Source of the DNA: Caprimulgus europaeus
Lineage: Eukaryota; Chordata; Aves; Caprimulgiformes; Caprimulgidae
DNA: 64,000 nucleotides
Direction of reading: 5' to 3'
Assembly: GCA_907165065.1 (NCBI GenBank)
Contig: OU015528.1
Location: forward strand, 30,774,515-30,838,514
Shown here in pieces: positions 63,001-64,000 of the stretch. The position numbers and the translations under genes were made by a program. Within the stretch, counting starts at the first letter, position 1. Each line of letters starts with the position of its first letter. The notes beneath the pieces were generated by a model. It saw only the letters and a program-made list of their open reading frames with translations. It was not told the DNA's origin and ran no database searches.

Positions 63001-63875
63001 TTTCCTTACAAAACCTGTTTTATAATCCCCATAAAGGAATACAGATCCTGAACGCCGGGTGCACTAGATGAGGGGAGCAGCCAGCTAAGAAGCAGCAAAT
63101 GGACTAAAATCTTTACAGCTGTCAGTACCCAAGAGATGGCAGAAACCTTCACAGTTAAAAATGCTGCTGAGCAAATATCCATTGTCCTGACAATCACTTA
63201 ATAAAATGGCTTGCGGGATTTAGTTTAATTGATTTTTTAAATTTTTTTTAGCTGAATTTTTACTCTCTCCTGTGAATAGGTTGAATATTGGTAATGTCCA
63301 GCCAAAGCTGCTATCTTGTCAATTGTGCCTTTCAAAGAAATCTGGTAGCGGGTGGCTTTAGCACTACAATATGCATTAAAGAGAGGATGGTTGACAAATT
63401 AACTCATGCATTTTTCACTCCCTCCCCCTGCTCCTCCAGTGCTTTGCATTCAGTAGCAATTCAAATGACGTGCCGCTCTCTCTGTGCTCTGACCCAGGAC
63501 ATCGAGGAGACGATGAACACGGCACTGAACGAGCTCCGTGAGCTGGAGCGGCAGAGCTCAGCAAAGCATGCCCCTGATGTCGTGCTGGATACCTTGGAAC
63601 AAGTGAAAAACACCCCCACCCCTGCCACCTCCACGGAGTCACTCAGCCCTCTCCACAGCGTTGTTTTAAGGAGCTCCGAGCCTCAGATCCGCCGCAGCAC
63701 TAGTTCTTCCAGTGACACCATGAGTACTTTCAAGCCCATGGTGGCCCCTAGAATGGGAGTGCAGCTGAAACCTCCAGCTCTTAGGCCAAAACCTATTGTT
63801 CTTCCAAAAACAAATCCTAGCATAGGGCCTTCCCCTCCTTCCCAGGGTCCAGCCGACAAATCTTGCACAATGTAG
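4900..63875 (+). CDS. SRGAP1: SRGAP1, 19 coding exons in this window (5' end outside)
   Basis: Seen: nineteen GT-AG exons (4900-4962, 15413-15595, 15986-16114, 23340-23561, 24371-24472, 26169-26366, 26486-26570, 30875-30902, 33438-33540, 37245-37305, 37469-37546, 39073-39207, 49906-50011, 51925-52149, 52816-52895, 60348-60528, 61109-61243, 61370-61715, 63498-63875) join in frame into 945 residues and a TAG stop. Domain order is F-BAR (N-terminal part missing), RhoGAP (residues about 372-555) and SH3 (about 603-658), then a disordered tail. Family knowledge: srGAPs are cytosolic, membrane-shaping Rho GAPs that act downstream of SLIT-ROBO; srGAP1 acts mainly on Cdc42 and RhoA in migrating neurons. 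SRGAP1 rather than SRGAP2/3 is called from segments such as [20 protein letters not shown] in w2, the PPKPQKHRK linker in w9, and the ending DKSCTM. No frameshift or premature stop is seen, so the gene looks intact. The start codon and promoter are not in the window. Confidence 0.97.
4963..15412. other. SRGAP1 intron w1-w2 (10.45 kb)
   Basis: Second-largest intron seen. It contains poly-T blocks (6123-6184), short GA runs (8599-8610), a 10-bp tandem duplication CACATGGTAA (10644-10663), an 8-bp inverted repeat TGCATAAC/GTTATGCA (13822-13844) and a 16-bp palindrome CTTATATATATATAAG (15230-15245). Stretches at about 9590-9860 and 11060-11370 have a motif-dense look suggestive of conserved non-coding DNA, but nothing proves it. 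Overlapping open frames on both strands at 11879-12280 and 13600-14647 match no family I know. Confidence 0.9.
6123..6184. repeat. Three poly-T tracts
   Basis: T13 (6123-6135), T16 (6137-6152) and T14 (6171-6184). They could be the A-tail of a minus-strand retrocopy, but no recognisable gene body lies on the appropriate side, so they are called simple sequence only. Confidence 0.9.
15413..15595 (+). CDS. SRGAP1: SRGAP1 exon w2 (F-BAR, paralogue-diagnostic segment)
   Basis: 183 nt, residues 22-82, phase 0 at both ends. It begins [20 protein letters not shown], a coiled helix very rich in Glu and Lys. The segment [20 protein letters not shown] is typical of srGAP1; the other paralogues carry a different, longer insert here. 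It ends in the basic [12 protein letters not shown] helix. Acceptor TCTTCTGCAG, donor AAA|gtaaat. Confidence 0.97.
15596..15985. other. SRGAP1 intron w2-w3 (390 bp)
   Basis: AT-rich short intron between two F-BAR exons. Nothing notable apart from normal splice signals (gtaaat ... tttttcctag). Confidence 0.95.
15986..16114 (+). CDS. SRGAP1: SRGAP1 exon w3 (F-BAR)
   Basis: 129 nt, residues 83-125, phase 0 at both ends. It contains the conserved helix [20 protein letters not shown] and ends in HDLSDLID. This is the core of the F-BAR dimer's long helical bundle. Donor GAC|gtgagt (strong). Confidence 0.97.
17108..17129. repeat. Perfect 10-bp inverted repeat
   Basis: CTTTGCTTCT (17108-17117) and AGAAGCAAAG (17120-17129) are exact reverse complements separated only by GG. 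Function unknown. Confidence 0.95.
17991..18046. repeat. Compound microsatellite (TA)21-(CA)7
   Basis: An uninterrupted TA run from 17991 to 18032 passes directly into CA repeats up to 18046. It is probably polymorphic, and long pure TA runs can extrude as cruciforms. Confidence 0.97.
22268..22297 (+). other. Candidate G-quadruplex motif
   Basis: Four G tracts, 22268-22270, 22272-22274, 22285-22290 and 22293-22297, with loops of 1, 10 and 2 nt. It sits in an isolated GC-rich patch (about 22235-22340) within an AT-rich intron, on the transcribed-sense strand. Confidence 0.55.
23340..23561 (+). CDS. SRGAP1: SRGAP1 exon w4 (F-BAR)
   Basis: 222 nt, residues 126-199, phase 0 at both ends. It begins [20 protein letters not shown] and continues with [20 protein letters not shown] to end in [10 protein letters not shown]. 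The acceptor has a clean poly-T tract (tttttttag). The donor GAG|gtctgt departs from consensus at intron positions +3 and +4, and the reading frame stays open for 73 more codons into the intron. The exon end was set by the family sequence MGDE-VCQV, with VC supplied by w5. Confidence 0.94.
23562..24370. other. SRGAP1 intron w4-w5 (809 bp)
   Basis: Begins gtctgt, which encodes the same Val-Cys as the gtttgt that opens w5. In-frame extension of w4 is open to the TAA at 23781-23783. A 144-codon minus-strand open frame (23818-24252) has no recognisable content. Confidence 0.92.
24371..24472 (+). CDS. SRGAP1: SRGAP1 exon w5 (F-BAR)
   Basis: 102 nt, residues 200-233, phase 0 at both ends. It contains [20 protein letters not shown] and [10 protein letters not shown], the coiled helix that follows the F-BAR core. 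Acceptor TTCTTTGTTAG, donor GAG|gtaagg. Confidence 0.96.
24473..26168. other. SRGAP1 intron w5-w6 (1.7 kb)
   Basis: No repeat element or extra exon recognised. Both strands carry short chance frames at about 25220-25990. The 3' end has a comparatively poor pyrimidine tract before AACACCAG. Confidence 0.93.
26169..26366 (+). CDS. SRGAP1: SRGAP1 exon w6 (F-BAR extension)
   Basis: 198 nt, residues 234-299, phase 0 at both ends. It starts [20 protein letters not shown], has the Ser-rich [20 protein letters not shown] segment, and ends [15 protein letters not shown], as in srGAPs. This part belongs to the extended (Fx) region that packs against the F-BAR core. Donor ATG|gtatgt. Confidence 0.97.
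26486..26570 (+). CDS. SRGAP1: SRGAP1 exon w7 (F-BAR extension)
   Basis: 85 nt, residues 300-328, ends in phase 1. It encodes [20 protein letters not shown] and then LLQRTLGE. It lies only 119 bp after w6. Acceptor CATCTCTACAG, donor GAAG|gtaaat. Confidence 0.96.
26571..30874. other. SRGAP1 intron w7-w8 (4.3 kb)
   Basis: AT-rich with no recognisable mobile element. A 12-bp palindrome TACTGTACAGTA lies at 29486-29497, and another, ACAATCGATTGT (30839-30850), sits 24 bp before the small exon w8. Open frames at 28530-28820 (-) and 29359-29680 (+) look like chance. Confidence 0.92.
30875..30902 (+). CDS. SRGAP1: SRGAP1 exon w8, 28-nt micro-exon
   Basis: 28 nt, enters in phase 1 and leaves in phase 2. 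It encodes the tail of [10 protein letters not shown], linking the F-BAR extension to the proline-rich linker. Acceptor GAACTTTTTTAG, donor AAG|gtaaga (strong). It is isolated between introns of 4.3 and 2.5 kb. Because its length is not a multiple of three, skipping it would shift the frame. Confidence 0.93.
30903..33437. other. SRGAP1 intron w8-w9 (2.5 kb)
   Basis: Contains A-rich tracts (31768-31802). A motif-dense block at about 32930-33250 has an octamer-type ATTTGCAT (33022-33029) and unusually open frames on both strands, which could be conserved non-coding DNA. No exon was recognised in the long open frames at 31267-31951. Confidence 0.9.
33438..33540 (+). CDS. SRGAP1: SRGAP1 exon w9 (proline-rich basic linker)
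   Basis: 103 nt, completing the split Arg and ending in phase 0 at residue 371. It encodes [20 protein letters not shown] and then [12 protein letters not shown], the proline-rich, basic linker between the F-BAR extension and the RhoGAP domain. Acceptor TTCCCTCCCTTAG, donor AAG|gtactg. The +1 frame is also open right through this exon. Confidence 0.95.
33541..37244. other. SRGAP1 intron w9-w10 (3.7 kb)
   Basis: Nothing family-specific recognised. It has a (CAAA)-type A-rich tract at 36721-36747 and a 7-bp hairpin AGAAGAT/ATCTTCT at about 36248-36265. The open frame at 34096-34332 has several CpG codons but no known similarity. Confidence 0.92.
37245..37305 (+). CDS. SRGAP1: SRGAP1 exon w10 (start of RhoGAP)
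   Basis: 61 nt, residues 372-391 plus one base (ends in phase 1). [20 protein letters not shown] is the first helix of the RhoGAP domain. Acceptor TTTTTCCAG, donor ATG|gtaagc. Confidence 0.96.
37469..37546 (+). CDS. SRGAP1: SRGAP1 exon w11 (RhoGAP arginine finger)
   Basis: 78 nt, phase 1 at both ends, residues 392-417. It encodes [20 protein letters not shown]. The Arg in GIFRVSG (residue 400, codon 37492-37494) is the catalytic arginine finger that completes the GTPase active site; it is present, so the domain should be active. It lies only 163 bp after w10. Confidence 0.97.
37547..39072. other. SRGAP1 intron w11-w12 (1.5 kb)
   Basis: Contains one striking structure, a perfect 15-bp inverted repeat at 38381-38422. 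Otherwise AT-rich and featureless. Confidence 0.94.
38381..38422. repeat. Perfect 15-bp stem, 12-nt loop
   Basis: Arms ACATATCTTGTTAAA (38381-38395) and TTTAACAAGATATGT (38408-38422) are exact reverse complements around a 12-nt loop (38396-38407). As RNA the stem could extend by a U-G and a U-A pair. Too short for a canonical microRNA precursor. Confidence 0.96.
39073..39207 (+). CDS. SRGAP1: SRGAP1 exon w12 (RhoGAP)
   Basis: 135 nt, residues 418-462, phase 1 at both ends. It holds the motif [17 protein letters not shown]439 and R443 correspond to the conserved RhoGAP Lys and Arg that contact the bound GTPase. Donor ATCA|gtaagt (strong). The next intron is the largest in the window. Confidence 0.97.
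39651..39678. repeat. Imperfect hairpin around TGCA
   Basis: GAAGGTTTTTCC (39651-39662) and GGAAAACCTTTC (39667-39678) pair around TGCA with one bulged T. Weak on its own, but it lies 0.3 kb before the first copy of the paired hairpin repeat. Confidence 0.8.
39966..40038. repeat. Hairpin-bearing repeat, copy 1
   Basis: Aligns without gaps to 41226-41298; over 39970-40038 I count about 6 mismatches in 69. Its centre is a perfect inverted repeat, CCTCTCAGA (39993-40001) and TCTGAGAGG (40011-40019), with a 9-nt loop GCATCACTG. The stretch from 39993 to 40035 is identical in both copies. The family is not recognised. Confidence 0.93.
40320..40400 (-). mobile_element. Old LINE reverse-transcriptase scrap
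   Basis: On the minus strand, 40391 to 40323 reads DLVTVIHVF and then [14 protein letters not shown]. This closely follows the C-terminal motif of L2/CR1-group reverse transcriptases, whose usual form contains TSRLDYCNALY. The similarity fades on both sides, as expected for an ancient fragment. Assignment is by motif only, and the clade is uncertain. Confidence 0.6.
41226..41298. repeat. Hairpin-bearing repeat, copy 2
   Basis: Second copy of the 39966-40038 sequence in the same orientation, offset by exactly 1260 bp. The hairpin arms CCTCTCAGA (41253-41261) and TCTGAGAGG (41271-41279) are unchanged. Similarity stops abruptly on both sides. Confidence 0.93.
44148..44164. repeat. (GA)n simple repeat
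   Basis: About eight GA units in a purine run. Confidence 0.9.
44821..44886 (+). mobile_element. CR1 LINE 3' end, sense on + strand
   Basis: Contains TCTTTTCCAACCAAAATAAT followed by degenerate copies of the CR1 terminal octamer (CTATGATT, CCTATGATT, CTATG). It is 5'-truncated to a few dozen bases; the left limit is uncertain. It lies about 205 bp from the opposite-facing CR1 at 45092. Confidence 0.8.
45092..46012 (-). mobile_element. CR1 LINE, 5'-truncated, minus strand
   Basis: The left end is the reverse complement of a CR1 3' terminus (AGAATCGTAGAATCATTTTG). The minus strand keeps an open frame from 45873 down to 45280 that reads as the C-terminal part of CR1 ORF2 reverse transcriptase ([47 protein letters not shown]); the frame continues upstream as [16 protein letters not shown] to about 45945. 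Beyond that, 45950-46012 looks like a more upstream CR1 segment joined by an internal deletion that removed the FADD catalytic box. The element is dead. CR1 is the dominant LINE of birds and a main reason for calling this window avian. The + strand open frame at 45265-45894 is its shadow. Confidence 0.93.
46450..46615 (+). mobile_element. MIR-like ancient SINE remnant
   Basis: The order of words follows the MIR/CORE-SINE consensus: CCAAATCC near 46455, CTTCTGC, GGACAAGTCATGTAATTTC, CTTCAGTTTTCTTAGCTGAG, AAATGGCTAATACCTCAC, then GCAGTGAGG. Compare the usual gggcaagtcacttaac, ctcagtttcctcatctg and aaaatgg-aataa-acctcac. Heavily diverged, so called from pattern only. Confidence 0.5.
49906..50011 (+). 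CDS. SRGAP1: SRGAP1 exon w13 (RhoGAP)
   Basis: 106 nt, finishing the split Arg 463 and ending in phase 2. It encodes [20 protein letters not shown] and [13 protein letters not shown], the central RhoGAP helices. Acceptor TCTTCTGTTTGCAG, donor CA|gtaagt. Confidence 0.97.
50012..51924. other. SRGAP1 intron w13-w14 (1.9 kb)
   Basis: Contains a perfect 15-bp hairpin at 50161-50194 and short self-complementary words around 51689-51720. The remaining sequence shows no repeat or exon that I recognise. Confidence 0.93.
50161..50194. repeat. Perfect 15-bp stem, 4-nt loop
   Basis: AATATGAATGAAAAC (50161-50175) and GTTTTCATTCATATT (50180-50194) are exact reverse complements around ACCA. It lies 150 bp downstream of the w13 donor and would be a stable hairpin in the pre-mRNA. 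Confidence 0.97.
51925..52149 (+). CDS. SRGAP1: SRGAP1 exon w14 (end of RhoGAP)
   Basis: 225 nt, enters in phase 2 and leaves in phase 2; residues 498-573. It holds [20 protein letters not shown] with N512, the conserved Asn that stabilises the active-site loop, then [20 protein letters not shown] and [14 protein letters not shown], where the domain ends. Donor TACTG|gtaagt. Confidence 0.97.
52150..52815. other. SRGAP1 intron w14-w15 (666 bp)
   Basis: No repeat or extra exon seen. The 3' end has a good pyrimidine tract (CGACCTTTTGTTTCCCTTCAG). Confidence 0.95.
52816..52895 (+). CDS. SRGAP1: SRGAP1 exon w15 (acidic linker)
   Basis: 80 nt, residues 573-599, ends in phase 1. It encodes [16 protein letters not shown] and then EPHTSED, an acidic, Ser-rich linker between RhoGAP and SH3. 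Donor GACG|gtatgt. Confidence 0.96.
53796..53823. repeat. Purine repeat (GAGGAA)n
   Basis: About four and a half hexamer units. They give a chance Glu-rich frame on the + strand that is not a gene. Confidence 0.92.
55213..55252. repeat. 20-bp tandem duplication
   Basis: TTTTTCATATTGAACTTTCA (55213-55232) is followed at once by TTTTCCATATTGAACTTCAT (55233-55252). The copies differ at a few bases. Confidence 0.9.
60348..60528 (+). CDS. SRGAP1: SRGAP1 exon w16 (SH3 domain)
   Basis: 181 nt, residues 600-660 (first and last codons split). It carries essentially a complete SH3 domain in one exon: [20 protein letters not shown] (the ALYDY-type start), then [12 protein letters not shown] with the paired Trp (W638, W639) of the ligand groove, and [10 protein letters not shown] with the conserved Pro and Tyr. 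In the family this SH3 binds a proline-rich motif in the ROBO1 cytoplasmic tail. Acceptor CCCTCCCTATCCAG, donor AT|gtaagc. Confidence 0.98.
60529..61108. other. SRGAP1 intron w16-w17 (580 bp)
   Basis: No repeat or extra exon recognised. Ends CATGTGTGTTCTGTTCAG. Confidence 0.95.
61109..61243 (+). CDS. SRGAP1: SRGAP1 exon w17 (C-terminal tail)
   Basis: 135 nt, residues 660-705, ends in phase 2. It encodes [20 protein letters not shown], then [18 protein letters not shown], a Ser- and Asp-rich, probably phosphorylated and disordered stretch. Donor GGAAG|gtaagc. Confidence 0.96.
61370..61715 (+). CDS. SRGAP1: SRGAP1 exon w18 (C-terminal tail)
   Basis: 346 nt, residues 705-820, ends in phase 0. 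It begins [20 protein letters not shown] and contains [20 protein letters not shown] and [12 protein letters not shown], basic Ser-rich motifs of the kind bound by 14-3-3 or kinases (inference). It ends [11 protein letters not shown]. It lies 126 bp after w17. Donor CAG|gtttgt is weak. Confidence 0.96.
61716..63497. other. SRGAP1 intron w18-w19 (1.8 kb)
   Basis: The last intron. No repeat recognised. Its 3' end holds a second acceptor-like sequence (pyrimidine tract 63418-63437, AG at 63438-63439) before the acceptor used at 63496-63497. Confidence 0.94.
63498..63875 (+). CDS. SRGAP1: SRGAP1 exon w19 (last coding exon, stop)
   Basis: 378 nt, residues 821-945 plus TAG (63873-63875). It starts [20 protein letters not shown], a predicted helix shared by srGAP tails, then [25 protein letters not shown] and the proline-rich [19 protein letters not shown], and ends DKSCTM. 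The upstream in-frame ATG at 63288 lies in the intron and is not taken as a start, because the acceptor at 63497 joins w18 in frame. Confidence 0.97.
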   Translation, partial: DIEETMNTALNELRELERQSSAKHAPDVVLDTLEQVKNTPTPATSTESLSPLHSVVLRSSEPQIRRSTSSSSDTMSTFKPMVAPRMGVQLKPPALRPKPIVLPKTNPSIGPSPPSQGPADKSCTM

Positions 63876-64000
63876 ACAGCTCAGCCACCCACAGTGCCCA
63901 GCTGGGGTATGCTAGGGAGAAGGATGGATTAACGATAGAAGTCGGGACTCCATAACATCGTTTGTTCATGTTCGTGACTGGAGAGGCTTTGTTTTTCAGT
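63876..64000 (+). other. SRGAP1: SRGAP1 3' UTR (beginning)
   Basis: First 125 nt after the stop. No polyadenylation signal is seen, so the UTR continues beyond the window. Confidence 0.85.

Noticed and set aside
63288-63497. In-frame ATG and 70 codons upstream of w19, suggesting an alternative first exon
   Set aside because: No promoter features, and the normal acceptor joins w18 to w19 in frame; the openness upstream looks accidental.
1-64000. CRISPR arrays, tRNA or rRNA genes, bacterial operons, integrated viral genes
   Set aside because: None seen. The window is intron-rich vertebrate DNA with a single recognisable gene.

Overview
The window is a vertebrate nuclear locus, almost certainly avian. 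It carries most of one spliced gene on the + strand, SRGAP1 (SLIT-ROBO Rho GTPase-activating protein 1), and no other gene that I can support. Bird origin is inferred from a decayed CR1 LINE of the avian type (45092-46012), a second CR1 3' end nearby, sparse interspersed repeats, and introns that put 19 coding exons in 59 kb. The species cannot be told from this.

The gene enters already in progress. Nineteen coding exons (called w1-w19 here) run from 4900 to the stop codon at 63873-63875. All introns are GT-AG, the phases join without a break, and the exons encode 945 residues. From my recollection of human srGAP1 (about 1085 residues), roughly the first 140 residues and the promoter lie upstream of the window. 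If the 22-exon mammalian layout holds, w1-w19 are exons 4-22. Residue numbers below count from the first residue of w1. The order is: rest of the F-BAR domain and its extension (w1 to about w8), a proline-rich basic linker (w9), the RhoGAP domain (w10-w14, arginine finger R400), an acidic linker (w14-w15), the SH3 domain (w16), and a long Ser/Pro/Arg-rich C-terminal tail (w17-w19).

Region by region: 1-4899 is the tail of an upstream intron with a cluster of perfect palindromes. 4900-30902 holds the F-BAR exons, separated by introns of 10.5 kb, 7.2 kb and smaller ones. 33438-39207 holds the linker and the first RhoGAP exons. 39208-49905 is a 10.7-kb intron that splits the RhoGAP domain and holds nearly all recognisable mobile-element remnants: two CR1 pieces, an old LINE reverse-transcriptase scrap, a MIR-like SINE, and a 73-bp hairpin-bearing sequence present twice exactly 1260 bp apart. 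49906-52895 finishes RhoGAP. 52896-60347 is a 7.5-kb intron with little recognisable in it. 60348-63875 holds the SH3 and tail exons, followed by 125 bp of 3' UTR.

In family terms the protein binds and bends membranes through F-BAR dimers, turns off Cdc42/RhoA-type GTPases through RhoGAP, and is brought to ROBO receptors by its SH3 domain. I found no operon-like, CRISPR, tRNA, rRNA or viral content. The points most worth checking are the duplicated hairpin element around the LINE scrap, a 28-nt exon whose skipping would open a 101-codon alternative frame, a weak F-BAR donor followed by a 73-codon in-frame extension, and three perfect short hairpins in introns.
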